Shown here: piece by piece, positions 1 to 10,515 of the stretch
How positions within the stretch are numbered: position 1 is the first letter of the stretch
Layout of the letters: every line of letters starts with the position of its first letter
Source: Symbiodinium kawagutii
Lineage: Eukaryota; Sar; Dinophyceae; Suessiales; Symbiodiniaceae
Assembly: GCA_009767595.1 (NCBI GenBank)
Contig: VSDK01003870.1
Coordinates: 19,745 to 83,744, forward strand
Reading direction: 5' to 3'
Length of the DNA: 64,000 bases
The notes under the pieces: generated by a model
Databases searched by the model: none
What the model saw: the letters and a program-made list of their open reading frames with translations, nothing else
What the model was told of the DNA's origin: nothing
Position numbers and translations under genes: made by a program

Positions 1-393
1 AGAAGACAGTGGGGAGAGAATAAGGTCTCCTAAATGTAGAGAATAAGGAGAGAATGAGGGAAAAATAGGGAGAACAAAAGGAGAGAATAAGAAAATAGTA
101 ATAAGAGAAAATGGAGAGAGAATGAGGTCTCCTTAATATTCCCTTATTATCTCCTCATTCTCTCCTTACAACCTTTCATATTTTTTGATTGTCTCCTTGC
201 TCTTCTTCTATGCTCCCCCTATTTTCTCTTTCTCTTTTTCTCTCTTAAATATCCCTTGATTCTATCCTTATTCCCTCCTTGTTCTCTCTTGAACATTAAG
301 GAGGGAATCTCCTTACTCTTTTCCCTCTCTCTTTAGCATTAAGGAGAGAATCTCCTTACTCTTTTCCTATGCTCTTTTCCTATGCTCTTTTAT

Positions 394-428
<35 letters not shown>

Positions 429-498
429 CCTTCTCTCTTAAATATTGCCCTATTCTATCCTTGTTCCCTCCTTATTCACTCCTATAGCTCCCTCTATT
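1..498. repeat. Purine/pyrimidine-skewed low-complexity tract
   Basis: Degenerate repeats of AGGAGAGAATAAGG-like units on the left switch to their pyrimidine complements from about 125 onward, so the tract can fold on itself. A (CT)n run lies at about 395-425. No coding signal was seen. Confidence 0.75.
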
Positions 499-860
499 CC
501 CCAGAGATCATCCCATGGTCTGTGCAATTTTGGTTTTTTGGTTTTTTGGCTTTTCCAGGGGCAACCAAAAAAACCAAAATTGCACAGACCATGTCTGTCC
601 TGATAGGCTCCCCAGAGATCAGCCCATGGTCTGTGCAATTTTGTTTTTTTTTGGTTTTTTGGTGGATAACCAAAAACCAAAAAGTCTGTCGTGATAGGCC
701 CCCCAGAGATCAGCCCATGGTCTGTGCAATTTTGGTTTTTTGGTTTTTTGGTTTTTCCAGGGATAACCAGAAAACCAAAAAAACAAAGTTGCACAGACCA
801 TGTCTGTCCTGAAAGGCTCCCCAGACATCAGCCCATGGTCTGTGCGCAATCCACAGACCC
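499..860. repeat. Hairpin-forming minisatellite, about 3.5 units
   Basis: Units start at 499, 610, 701 and 819 with CCCCAGAGATCAGCCCATGG. Each of the first three holds its own inverted repeat, GGTCTGTGCAATTTTGG facing CCAAAATTGCACAGACC around a short loop, so each unit could form a cruciform. Unit lengths differ (about 111, 91 and 118 bp). Confidence 0.85.
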
Positions 861-891
861 AAAACGGTAGACTTTTCAGGGGGGGGGTAGC

Positions 892-931
<40 letters not shown>
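892..931. repeat. (TA)n(TG)n microsatellite
   Basis: About nine TA units run directly into about eleven TG units. Confidence 0.9.
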
Positions 932-1021
932 AAATGTATATATGTGCATATCAACCATCAAGTGTAGTGTAACCAGCCATTTTCATCCATATGTTGTCAA
1001 TGAATTACATGATCTCCCTAC

Positions 1022-1162
1022 CTGCCAGTTGCAACGCAACTCGAGGAACTGCACATCTGTCGAGCAACGCTTCAGGGGAGATGGATTGCAGGATGGTGTT
1101 GTAATCCAGGCCAATCCTCAGCGCCACGCCGTTGAAGTATGGGTAGCTCCCCGCCCCGGCAA
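1022..1162 (-). CDS. Exon, unidentified protein (partial)
   Basis: The exon lies between an acceptor CTATTCAG and a donor CAG|GTAGGG. It is 141 nt, in phase 1 at both ends, and encodes 47 residues including SYPYFNGVALRIGLDYN and ISPEALLDRCAVPRVALQ with clear third-position G/C preference. It lies 3' of the PPR gene on the same strand and so probably belongs to the next gene of the array. No family is recognised. Confidence 0.72.
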
Positions 1163-1223
1163 CTGAATAGAGCAACGAGTCACACCCAGAGATTACCGGC
1201 AGTTAATCAGTAGATTTACGAAA

Positions 1224-1314
1224 CTGGTTGGTGGTTTCAACCCCTATGAAAAATCAGTCAACCAACCATTTGTCAATCATTAATAGGGAAAATAAAAAAT
1301 GAAACCACCAACCA
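1224..1314. mobile_element. Family A inverted-repeat element
   Basis: The left end is CTGGTTGGTGGTTTCAACCCC and the right end is GAAACCACCAACC. The interior carries the family motif CAACCAACCATTTGTCAATCATTAATAGGG. It sits 61 bp from the acceptor of the exon ending at 1162. Confidence 0.85.
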
Positions 1315-1537
1315 AAAAGATGTTCTGACACGTTCTAGAGATTCTAATTGACATGAACGGTCACCATGATTTACCGGTAAAACTGATAATAGCCCTGCTG
1401 GCGAAACTATGGGAACTGCCGGGGAATCACGGTGTCCCGTAGCCAATTTGCAAAAAGTTGGGATCCTCGCCAACCAATACTTTCGAAACTGCGGGCACTC
1501 ACAATCCGCTACCATCATCTACCACTCATTACCATCA

Positions 1538-2236
1538 TCAACAACAATCATGCCACCACGATTCCAACACCAGCACCACTTCGCAGCGTACTCTTCCAGG
1601 ATTCCCAGGCCGATGCGACTGAGCTACTCCCATGGTTCCAAGGTATCCCAAGCCGAATAGATCAGCACAACACACAGGAAAAGGCTCACGCCCAAACACC
1701 TGAGAGTGATAGCGAGTGAAGGGTTCTTCAGCTAGGAAAGTTAATGCTATACAAAAGAAACTGGAAAATGTGAAGGGTCTGTGACAAACGTAGCGACAGC
1801 ACTCAACAAACACGTGCTGAACCAAGTCAAGAAACAAATTAGTGAAATGTCTTTGCTTGACACCTACAAAGCAAGATCCATGTGACCTGCATCCCTGTTG
1901 CAAATAGCATTGAAAAACATAGGCCCACATGTACAACTTTGACTGATAGGCAGGGCAAAAAGAACATGAGGCCAAATAATAATAGGCCAATAGTAGCCAT
2001 CTGGACACCAAATGGACACAAACACTAGCCACCAAATATGGATCTAGCCACCAGGCACTCGCACAAACCACCATACAGACACAGAAGCATAGCTCCCGCT
2101 TCAAGCTTGCGATGACCGCAATTGAGGATCCAACACCAGAAGGGCTTGCGCCATCGTTGCAGGCGTGTGATGGCCCTGTTTGTTGCTGCTGTTGGGCCCT
2201 TGATACTTTCACCTTCTCATCTTGGGTCAAGTTCAC
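1538..2236 (-). CDS. Long open frame, doubtful
   Basis: This is 232 codons without a stop. The product would have a Gln-rich start and several hydrophobic stretches (for example WLLLAYYYLASCSF). Third-position G/C is only about half, the first codon is not ATG, and no splice sites mark it. An opposite-strand frame across 1565-1720 is as convincing. It could be a real membrane protein fragment or chance. Confidence 0.22.
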   Translation of the reverse strand: MNLTQDEKVKVSRAQQQQQTGPSHACNDGASPSGVGSSIAVIASLKRELCFCVCMVVCASAWWLDPYLVASVCVHLVSRWLLLAYYYLASCSFCPAYQSKLYMWAYVFQCYLQQGCRSHGSCFVGVKQRHFTNLFLDLVQHVFVECCRYVCHRPFTFSSFFCIALTFLAEEPFTRYHSQVFGREPFPVCCADLFGLGYLGTMGVAQSHRPGNPGRVRCEVVLVLESWWHDCC

Positions 2237-3000
2237 AGGGACCGGCTATGATTCTTGTCTCGCTACAGTACGGCGTGAAAGTGGAGTATTGGCCTACCAT
2301 GGCCTACCACATGTGGCAGATTGGAGCAGGCTTGAAGCATGTCAAGGTGACACACAGCCGAAATCCATGGTCGATCTTCATTTACAGCCGATCTGTGGGT
2401 CCCAAAACGATCAGAATCAAAGAAAATGGAATCAGTGCAGTAACTTGAGGGTACCTGAGGTGGCCGAGAAACAAAAATGAACTGAGAAATGTCCGAAACT
2501 GTAGGGAGTGTAGCTGGAGTTAGTTCCCTGGGATATGCGCATTGGAAAATAACACTATAAGGTGCGTAATGATCCCGCAAAATGATGCAAAATGATGGCA
2601 AGAGTGCATTCTTTGCTGTCTCCGGTTTCCAGCTGCAAATGCAGTTCATGCTGTGAACTATGGGCTTTCAAACACTGACCTGCTACACTGCTGGACCTGC
2701 TTGTGGGTGGCAACTTCAATTCCTCAACTGAAAACACCAGCTGAAATTGCCGCGGAAGAGCCAGATGATGCTAGGACCCTCCAATCGATTCAAGGGTTGG
2801 ACACAGATTATGCTCAGTCGGGTTAGTTCGTGATGAGAATGCCATGTAATGATAGATGGCAAACATTAGTGCACGATGACAAGGACTTCGAAACGCACAA
2901 TAAGAGTTTAACAAAAAGGATACATGAACAAATAAACAACCGTAGATCCTGAAAACGATGAGACTCTTCAGGATTGGCGGCATACCATGTTTTGCACTGG
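2237..3000. other. Spacer 3' of the PPR gene
   Basis: This stretch has average composition. Short frames on both strands lack splice or codon-bias support. It should contain the 3' UTR of the PPR gene. Dinoflagellates seldom use a canonical polyadenylation signal, and I could not place one. Confidence 0.5.
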
Positions 3001-5178
3001 CTACAGCAACAAATGTCTGGATAGTGCAAAAAAGCGTTGTGAGTCACGAGACATTGCCTCGAAGAACGTCAGTGCCTGCTGCGATTGACCGCCCTTCTCA
3101 CATGCAATGATGCCGGCATTGTAGCTAATGCTGTTAGGAAGGACCTTGGCTCTGAGCATTGCCTCAAACAACGTCAATGCCTGCTGCCATTGACCACCTT
3201 TCTCGCATGCACTGATACTGGCACTGGAGCTAATGACGTCAGGACTGACCTCGGCCTCGAGCATTGTATCCAAGAAGGTCAATGCCTGCTGCCATTGACC
3301 ACCCTTCTCGCATGCACTGATGCCGGCACTGTAGCTAATTACGTTTGGACTAACCTTGGCCCCAAGCATTTCCTCAAACAACGTCAGGGCCTGCTGCAAT
3401 TGACCACTCTTCTCACATGCGCTGATGCAGGCACTGTAGCTAATGACGTTAGGACTGACATTGTCTTTGAGCATTGCCTCAAACAACACCAGTGCTTGTT
3501 GCCATGCACCTACCTTCTCGCATGCACTCATGCAAGCACTGTAGCTAATGACTGTAGGACGAACCTCGGCCCCAAGCATTTGCTCAAACAAAATCAGTGC
3601 GTGTTGCCATGCACCTACCTGCTCGCATGCACTCATGCCGGCACTGCAGCTAATGACGTTTGGGCTGACGTTGGCCTCGAGCATTGCCTCAAGCAACGTC
3701 AACGCCTGCTCCCATTGACGACCCTTCTCGCATGCACTGATGCCGGCACTATAGCTAATGACGTTAGGGCTGACCCTGGCCTCAAGCATTGACTCGAACA
3801 ACATCAGTGCCTGCTGCCATTGACCACCCTTCTCGCATGAACTGATGCTGGCATTGTAGCTAATCACGGTAGGAATGACCTCGGCCCGGAGCATTGCGTG
3901 AAACAACGTCAGTCCCTTCTGCCATTGACCACCCTTCTCGCATGCACTGATGCTGGCATTGTAGCTAATAACGTTGGGACTGACCTCGGCTTCGAACATT
4001 GTATCGAAGAATGTCAATGCCTGCTGCCATTGACCACCCTTCTCGCACGCACTGATGCTGGCATTGTAGCTAATCCTGTTCGGACTGACCTTGGCCACAA
4101 GCATTGCCTCAAACAATGTCATTGCTTGCTGCCATTGACCTCCCTTCTCGCATGCACTGATGCAGGCACTGTAGCTAATGACGTCGGGAATGACCCTGGT
4201 TCCGAGCATTGCCTCAAACAATGTTAGAGCTTGCTTCCATTCACCACCCTTCTCACATGCGCTGATGCCAGCATTGTAGCTGATGACTGTAGGACGAACC
4301 TCGGCCCCAAGCATTTCCTCAAACAGCATCAAAGCGTGCTGCCATGCCCCTACCTTCTCACATGCACTGATGCCGGCACTCCAGCTAATGACGTTGGGGA
4401 GGACATTGGCCTCGAGCATTGCCTCGAGCAACGTCAATGCCTGCTGCCATTGACCACCCTTCTCGCATGCACTAATGCAGGCACTGTAGCTAATAACGTC
4501 TGGAATGACCCCGGCTTCGAGCATTGCCTCAAGCAACGTCAGTGCCTGCTGCCATTGACCGCCGCTCTTGCATGCACTCATGCTGGCACTGAAGCTAATG
4601 ACGCTAGGGCTGACCTTGGCCTCAAGCATTGACTCAAACAAAGTCAATGCCTGCTGCCATTGACCAGCCTTCTCACATGCACTTATGCTGGCATTGTAGC
4701 TAATAACGTCTGGACTAACCTCGGCCTCGAGCATTGCCTCAAGGAACATCACTGCGTGCAGCCATTGACCACCCTTCGCACATGCACTGATACTGGCATT
4801 GTAGCTAATCACGGTAGGAAGGACCTCGGCCCCAAGCATTTCCTCAAACAACGTCAGAGCCTGCTGCCATTGACCACCGGTCTTGCAGGCACTGATGCCT
4901 GCATTGTAGCAAATGATATTAGGACGGACCTTTGCCTTTGGCATCGCATTCAAAAGGCCGCACGCGTGTTGCCAAGACTTCAACTTGTTACAAGCTGATA
5001 TTCCGAATGCGAAGTCTCGCCCAGTTAAGCAAAAACCGAATTTTTCTGGAAGAATGGTAAACGCTTCAACAATCAGCTCGGCTTGTCTTTGCTCCACAAA
5101 TTCCTCCAGCTTATCGTGAAAATTCGCTTGTGCCAGCCTGCCAGGATCATTTTTAGAGTCTGAACTCCGGACTTCCAT
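3001..5178 (-). CDS. Pentatricopeptide repeat (PPR) protein, 19 repeats
   Basis: This is an intronless 725-codon gene. Residues 1-52 form a charged leader with no evident transit peptide. Residues 53-717 are exactly 19 tandem 35-residue PPR motifs of the type VISYNASISACEKGG-QWQQALTLFEAML. Residues 718-725 form a short tail. PPR proteins are helical-hairpin solenoids that bind single-stranded RNA, usually in plastids or mitochondria, one base per repeat through residues 5 and 35. Here residue 5 is Asn or Ser in repeats 2-19, and residue 35 is Asn, Asp, Thr or Ser in repeats 1-18. Repeat 1 (GRDFAFGISACNKLKSW) and repeat 19 are degenerate. The start is the first ATG of the frame. No C-terminal E/DYW editing domain or SMR domain follows. 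The closest known relatives are the expanded Symbiodiniaceae PPR families. Confidence 0.95.
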   Translation of the reverse strand: MEVRSSDSKNDPGRLAQANFHDKLEEFVEQRQAELIVEAFTILPEKFGFCLTGRDFAFGISACNKLKSWQHACGLLNAMPKAKVRPNIICYNAGISACKTGGQWQQALTLFEEMLGAEVLPTVISYNASISACAKGGQWLHAVMFLEAMLEAEVSPDVISYNASISACEKAGQWQQALTLFESMLEAKVSPSVISFSASMSACKSGGQWQQALTLLEAMLEAGVIPDVISYSACISACEKGGQWQQALTLLEAMLEANVLPNVISWSAGISACEKVGAWQHALMLFEEMLGAEVRPTVISYNAGISACEKGGEWKQALTLFEAMLGTRVIPDVISYSACISACEKGGQWQQAMTLFEAMLVAKVSPNRISYNASISACEKGGQWQQALTFFDTMFEAEVSPNVISYNASISACEKGGQWQKGLTLFHAMLRAEVIPTVISYNASISSCEKGGQWQQALMLFESMLEARVSPNVISYSAGISACEKGRQWEQALTLLEAMLEANVSPNVISCSAGMSACEQVGAWQHALILFEQMLGAEVRPTVISYSACMSACEKVGAWQQALVLFEAMLKDNVSPNVISYSACISACEKSGQLQQALTLFEEMLGAKVSPNVISYSAGISACEKGGQWQQALTFLDTMLEAEVSPDVISSSASISACEKGGQWQQALTLFEAMLRAKVLPNSISYNAGIIACEKGGQSQQALTFFEAMSRDSQRFFALSRHLLL
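3028..5022 (-). repeat. 105 bp tandem repeat array coding the PPR motifs
   Basis: Nineteen head-to-tail 105 bp units keep frame without an indel. Conserved blocks recur every 105 bp, such as CTGCTGCCATTGACCACC on the plus strand. The high similarity suggests recent unit duplication or ongoing homogenisation. Confidence 0.93.
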
Positions 5179-5278
5179 GCGCTCAACAACGGGGAACGAT
5201 GAGCGACACCTGGTCCTTGATGATTCTGAACAACACTCTGCACCATGGTTCAGTTCAATACAGGTTTAACCAACTCTC

Positions 5279-5390
5279 ATATGGGTGTTTCTCAAAATAG
5301 GGGTGCCCCCAAGACATCTAATATTAAGCATCGATAGTAATGAGCCAACCATTTTTGGGGTCCCTTATGGCTTGAGAAACCACTATATGG
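5279..5390. mobile_element. Family B inverted-repeat element with possible target duplication
   Basis: The ends GTGTTTCTCAA and TTGAGAAACCAC face each other around about 100 bp, flanked on both sides by ATATGG. It carries the family interior phrase AATGAGCCAACCATTTTTGGGG. It lies about 100 bp upstream of the PPR start. Confidence 0.8.
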
Positions 5391-6434
5391 CAACAGCAGT
5401 CTGCTATTAAGTTCCCCCGATCGCTGTTCGTAGACCATCTCCAACCAGCTACAAAAGGTTGGGCTCCCGGATTCAGTAACAACTATATCAATTCACTATT
5501 AATATTGACCATGGGGGTAACCATGAATTAACCGCGTGGAACCATTAACCACTGGTACATTGGTAGCATGAATCATCCTAATATAGTTAATCAATTCATA
5601 TATCAATTATACAGCGCCATTGTCAATCGCCAGTAGCGAACCATTACGTAAGCGTAGGTTAATAGTTGGCTCGCCACTGGATATTGTTAACTTGGTTGAT
5701 TCTGGCGATTCATTTGCCATTTTTTTCCATCGCCGCCATTGGCAAATGAATGGCATTGAATGGCCCTTTTTGACCATTGGCTAACCAGTACCAATCAATA
5801 TCCAACTGGTGGTGCTTCCGACTGTCACCAACAGCCATGCCCCATGTCCCTGGTATGCTGGATGGTTGATGGTTCCCACTTGGATGCGCGGTTGGGGTCA
5901 GTTCCCAGGGTATATAGAACCAAGGCAGCCCTATACAGTGGCTGAACCAGGGCCCAGTTCCCTCGCAGAATCATGGTAAATTGCTTTGTGCCATGGGTGA
6001 ACTACCCCCCGTACCTGCGAATAAATGGTACGTACCAGCTATCTACTACACTTGGAAGGGTATGGTGGCCCCAAGTATTCTTCATTCCTCAAAGAGGCAT
6101 GGGACTACGTTCATCAAATACTCCAGCTGTTTGTGCCCCAACGTCCACATGTCCTACAAAATATGTTCCATAATGTTCATTTACTGCTTTCCACTCAGTT
6201 GCTATGCCATCCTGTGATCAACCGAGTGCTTGTTACTACAATCAATGATTTATTCATACCTAATATGGTAGTTATCTACCATTGATTTTGCTATCACCAA
6301 TTATGCATCGCAAATCATTAATCGTTAGCAAACAAAAAAGGCCCAACACTGGGTGCAGCACTTTAATTTCGGACCTGGCCATTACTTAACCACTGACTGG
6401 CGATCAGCGGCCCAGAATCAAGGTACCGGATCAC
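5391..6434. other. Upstream spacer of the PPR gene
   Basis: This is AT-rich and full of short inverted runs of TTAACCATTA type. A hairpin is visible at about 5708-5752 (ATTCATTTGCC facing GGCAAATGAAT). No promoter motif or spliced-leader acceptor can be singled out. Confidence 0.5.
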
Positions 6435-6448
6435 CCTGCGCCAGCCAC

Positions 6449-6556
6449 CCTTTTGCAGCGCAAACGTCGCAGCGTGTCACGGTTAGCGTTGAGCATTGGC
6501 TGCGCAAATGCTCAGGCGGATCAATGTCAGGTGCATCTGTCCAGTTCGCCATGTTG
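6449..6556 (-). CDS. Exon 2-like segment following the 7073-7164 exon
   Basis: The acceptor GCTCAGAAG and a phase-2 start fit the phase-2 end of the exon at 7073-7164. The frame reads NMANWTDAPDIDPPEHLR and then STLTVTRCDVCAAKG. The donor is AAAAGG|GTGGCTGG, with an alternative GT 14 bp further at 6435. It has a CxxC pair but no recognised domain. Confidence 0.68.
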
Positions 6557-6693
6557 CTTCTGAGCAGTGGCTTGGTGGCTCATAATGGTTAATGGTGGTT
6601 GTAATGGTCAATCCTGGTGGTTGTCATGGTTATGACTGTATTTTGGTGGGTCATTCTTTGGTGAAAAGTGGTTGCAATGGTTGGTATAGTGAA

Positions 6694-6771
6694 AAGCTCT
6701 AGTTTGTCCATACTGTTTGGTACCTACCATCCACGTTCAAAAGGATTTTTTTTGTAGGAAAACTAGAGCTA
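6694..6771. mobile_element. Small inverted-repeat element
   Basis: AGCTCTAGTTT at the left faces AAACTAGAGCT at the right, about 78 bp apart. Just right of it, a 25-28 bp phrase (TATATCCAACATTGTCAAAAAATA) is repeated at about 6833 and 6924. Confidence 0.6.
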
Positions 6772-7072
6772 TAGGCGTACACGGTTAGTTTATTGACAAA
6801 CCCAGCTGCTGGTTGAAAAGTCTCGGAGTTTTGTATATCCAACATTGTCAAAAAATATGGCGGCACATGTGGAATCTGCATTAGATTTAACGGAATATTC
6901 GAACTCAGGTACATGGCACATTAGGTATATCCAACACTGTCAAAAAATACCTATCCATCACTGTATCTTGCATGAGGTATCTATTGGCTCAGTTCGGCTC
7001 AGTTGGTTACCCTGTGCAGGTGGCTAGGTAAAGCTTTCACGTGTGGGGCACGTGACGGAACAGCTTAGGCAC

Positions 7073-7164
7073 CCGGTGATGTACTCAGACGCACCCGGCT
7101 CGGCTGTCCACAGCTTGGGGCCTGGCGCGACCACATGGGTCACAATGAGGTGCAGGTACTTCAT
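7073..7164 (-). CDS. Possible first coding exon, unidentified protein
   Basis: The frame starts at an ATG (7164) and reads MKYLHLIVTHVVAPGPK and LWTAEPGASEYIT, ending in phase 2 at a GG|GTGCC donor. It is 92 nt and third positions are mostly G/C. The phase fits the next exon at 6449-6556. An AG lies two bases before the ATG, so this may be either a trans-spliced first exon or an internal exon. A family F element ends about 8 bp upstream. Confidence 0.65.
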
Positions 7165-7172
7165 GCTACTTT

Positions 7173-7284
7173 ATATGGGTATGTGTGCCATAATAGGGTA
7201 ACCAATGGGCCCCAACAAAAAATGATAATTTTACTAGTTAACCCTTGGTTTTGCGGGTCCCACCATTTTGGCACATACCCGTAT
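7173..7284. mobile_element. Family F inverted-repeat element
   Basis: TATGGGTATGTGTGCCA at the left faces TTGGCACATACCCGTA at the right. The interior has GGTAACCAATGGGCCCCAAC. A diverged second copy lies at 8053-8180. Confidence 0.75.
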
Positions 7285-8837
7285 CGGATCCAGCCATGTT
7301 TGATGACATGTCCCCAACCAGCCGTTCTTGCCAAGACTTCTGGTGCTTGATATAAAATTCCAAGTAATGATCATCCCAATTGATAACTTAGTAACTATGC
7401 GAATTGGATAGTCTGTTGGGATTCGTCCCACTTAAGTTCTGAGTTGGTACCCCTGGTCCTAGGGTAACGATTCAATTAGTCCAAGTGTAGCCAAATCAAT
7501 TGCTTAGTAAGTGGGATGCACCAAACCTCCCGGAAAGCCTCCAGCATCGTTCCCGATAAGTTCCAAAAATTGGATCATGAAAGTACCGCCGGTATTTCCT
7601 AGCATTTGTATGGCCTCTTTCCTTTGTGCGGGAAACATTGCGTGGCCTCTTTCCTCTTGGCCATTTAGGCGCAAAAATCCCTGCTAGAAAAGCATAATAT
7701 GCAAATGATTGCAAATGTACTGGACCATTGAAGCACGATCTTTCAACTCTTGACATTAGCCGTGAGATCTGGATTTGTCAACATGCATTCTGTCCACAAA
7801 AGTACACTTACGTAAGGGCATCAATCGGTGCACATGTATGTTCAAAACTTATATTCAAACATTCTAACCAATGTTTAGCCAACATATGACCCATGAAAAC
7901 CCATGAATAACCACGGCCTAGTGGCTAACATGCAAGCATCCCCAGGGTTCAAACCCCCCTTCGACCAGCGAATGGGCTGCCATTTTGTCACGCGCATCGC
8001 TGATGGGTGTGCCACGGACCTCCTGGGCGTGTCCCGTCACCCACGGAAGGTTTATATAGGCATGTGCCAAGCCATAAGGTCCAGGGTAACTAGCCTGGGC
8101 CCCACCAAAAGATGATCGTTCTACGAATGGAAACCATTGGTTGACTGGGGGTGCCAGCCATTTGGCACCCATATGTCTGCAGGTACTGACAACCTGAGAA
8201 CACAATCAGTATCTGAAAATAGCTATCCACATGCCTAACCTTCATGTAGAAACAAATGAGCATGATCCATACTGGTACTACCTGGAAGGTTTGGATGCAC
8301 TCTTGGCGATGGATGATTGGGTCTGTCATCATTGGGTAGGGCTCTGTTTTGTAAATCGTTTATGGGAAAAGCATCGGGTGAATGCTGACATTAAATATCA
8401 CGAATCACGACCTTCAGATGTTGTGAATTTGTGGGAATCACCCTCAAGTCTCGCATGTCTATATAGGAGCATTAGCCACAGCTCGGAAAAAAATCCAAGA
8501 AGCAATTCCAATTATACAGAATAGTCGCAATTTTGTTCGAAAGGAATTTACCCATCATTGGAGGTAAGGGATAGATGCTGTAGATAACTGGGCCAACTTC
8601 AATCAATACATGAACAAATCTCTCTCCCTACAAATATTTAAAAATTAAAAATAACAAAAGTTGAACATAGTTAAACCATATGTAAATAAAAATAGCTACC
8701 ACAAACAATCGCAAACAATCACGAACACAAATACACAGCTGTGGACACAAGTACATAAATAAATAAATGCATATATATATATATAAAAACATATATTATA
8801 TTTTTCTAAATACACATCATAGCATGATATAGCGTAC
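7285..8837. other. Intron or spacer with one further element
   Basis: This is AT-rich and has no exon-like block that passes the splice and codon tests. It holds the second family F copy, and a (TA) run at about 8771-8784. Confidence 0.5.
8053..8180. mobile_element. Family F inverted-repeat element, diverged copy
   Basis: GGCATGTGCCAAGCCA at the left faces AGCCATTTGGCACCCATA at the right. It shares GGTAACTAGCCTGGGCCCCACCAAAAGATGAT with the first copy in order and spacing. Confidence 0.65.
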
Positions 8838-8906
8838 CCATCTCAACAGCTGCCAAGCTTCAGGAAGATCCTCAGCGGTTGGAGCCCGTCTCATTGCCAC
8901 GGTCCT
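8838..8906 (-). CDS. Short exon, unidentified protein
   Basis: It is 69 nt, phase 0 at both ends, between ATGTAG and TGG|GTACGC. It encodes 23 residues including RRAPTAEDLPEAWQLLRW. The helix-like phrase recalls PPR/TPR units, but one unit alone is not proof. Confidence 0.55.
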
Positions 8907-9568
8907 CTACATCTTCGAGCCTGCAACTGCGCCCTGGATGAGACAGTGGTTTAATAAATGCACATCTAATAGGTAATAATGATACATTGATAAATGGTTA
9001 ATGATGATAAGGTTAATTAATAACGATAAATGGTCAATAAAAATAAACGGATATAAAGAAATGAAAATGATAAATCAAATGGATAGTAATAAGGAATCTA
9101 GTAAACTAATGGATCATGTGCTAATAAGTTGATTATGCTGCTAATGGTACCGCATAAGGCTACTCAAAGTAAACAGTATGGGTTCAATAAGGTTACTACA
9201 GCAATGTCTTAAATTGTGTATGTAGTAATAGATGCTACTGATAGTTAACAAATGGTCAATGAGGGTTAAGGCCTAACAATGATCCCAAGAGAATTGCGTA
9301 AACCCATCAATAGCAATGTCAAAACCAATCAAAATATGTCAAAAAGAACGCATGAACAAGAGCCCACACCCAAAACCAACAAACATCCCACACAGCAAAC
9401 AATAACTGCTCCTCTATCTCTCTCTCTCTCGTCACTCACGATATTTTCTGATTAAGAAAGTTTAGTCATGGCTAATGATGGTGAATGATCAGCCATGATC
9501 TTTGAATGGTCAGCAATGGCTGATTCAATCAAATTCAACATGGTTGCCGGTTTATCATTGCTATTTAC

Positions 9569-9771
9569 CATCCAAAAAACGTCCGAGAAACAGCAGCTCT
9601 GCTTCTGTGGGCTCTTCGTGCAATGCAGTGAGCACCATCTGCGGCGTCTGCAGCAAGACGTTGCTTCCATTTGTGGGCTCAGGCTCCGCTGCGCAGCTGG
9701 GTGGCTCAGCAATGGAAGGTGTGGACGGACCGGTGCCCTTGGCGAAAGCCAAGGCCATGGAGATTGCCAAC
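9569..9771 (-). CDS. Exon, unidentified protein; strand uncertain
   Basis: On the minus strand the frame has an acceptor GCTGAG, a donor GGATG|GTAAATAG and 203 nt. It reads PSTPSIAEPPSCAAEPEP and LLQTPQMVLTALHEEP. A plus-strand frame through the same block (ICGVCSKTLLPFVGSG) has equally good codon bias but poorer splice sites. The minus reading also agrees with all neighbours. Confidence 0.5.
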
Positions 9772-9930
9772 CTCAGCGGCGGTTTCAGGAGAGGTTGGAC
9801 AAATCGTCAAGGAAAATGACATTTTTCACCATGGTTCCTACAGGAAAAAATTGCTTATTTTAGTCTAATTGTATCATGATTAATGGATATTCATGGTGGT
9901 TTCCTACCGTTAGTTGATGACGTTGATCGT

Positions 9931-10406
9931 TTAGCCTCTATCCTTCCAACAAATTTTGCGGGCATCTTTCCAATCGTCGGCAACAAAGCCATGGAACTCT
10001 GGCGAGGGTAGTCCCAGCAACTTGATGGGGATCCATGCAGAGTTGGCCCCACGTGAATCTTGGCTACTCCCCTACTGGTGTCGCCACAATCTCACCAGGT
10101 TTTGATGCTGATATATGTTGGCCTTGACCCCTTTTGCGGACTTCAGGCAGCTTGAACCGTTTTCTTTGACACCCCGCGGATAAATCAAAAGGTCACGCGT
10201 GAGAAACTATACTGTATTATACAGTGTTTACAATTTATATTGACATAAACAGTTTCGGGGAGAATCTGGATAATCGCGTTTAGGCAAAACCCGGTCTGCT
10301 AGTACTCTTGGTGTCAAAAAATGACAACGGATGCTGTGCAACTTAAGATCTCCATCTTCCCTCAATGACATGGAGCAAAGCTGAATCCCTCTTCGGCTGA
10401 CGCAAA
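9931..10406 (-). pseudogene. Decayed reading frame abutting a family A element
   Basis: A single frame runs from exactly beside the family A element (10407) to about 9931. It is protein-like throughout (DGDLKLHSIRCHFLTPR; LLGLPSPEFHGFVADDW) but is interrupted a few times. The family is not recognised. It may be a dying host gene or an old mobile-element frame, or several exons with introns I cannot see. Confidence 0.38.
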
Positions 10407-10515
10407 CTGGCTGGTGGTTTCAACTCCTCTTAGAAACATGAACCACCCATGCCACTAGGGAAATACTGTAATCAACCACCCATCTCACCAGGGTCAATAA
10501 GCACAAGTTTGAAAC
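10407..10515. mobile_element. Family A element, diverged
   Basis: The left end CTGGCTGGTGGTTTCAACTCC is clear. The right half has drifted, ending near GTTTGAAAC. Confidence 0.6.

Noticed and set aside
3085-4998. Long open frames on the plus strand across the PPR gene
   Set aside because: They repeat every 105 bp and follow from codon use in the minus-strand repeat array. They have no independent start or codon signal.
9495-9863. Plus-strand exon reading ICGVCSKTLLPF
   Set aside because: Codon bias is good, but acceptor and donor are weak while the minus frame has a GTAAAT donor and agrees with all neighbours. It is kept only as an alternative in the feature entry.
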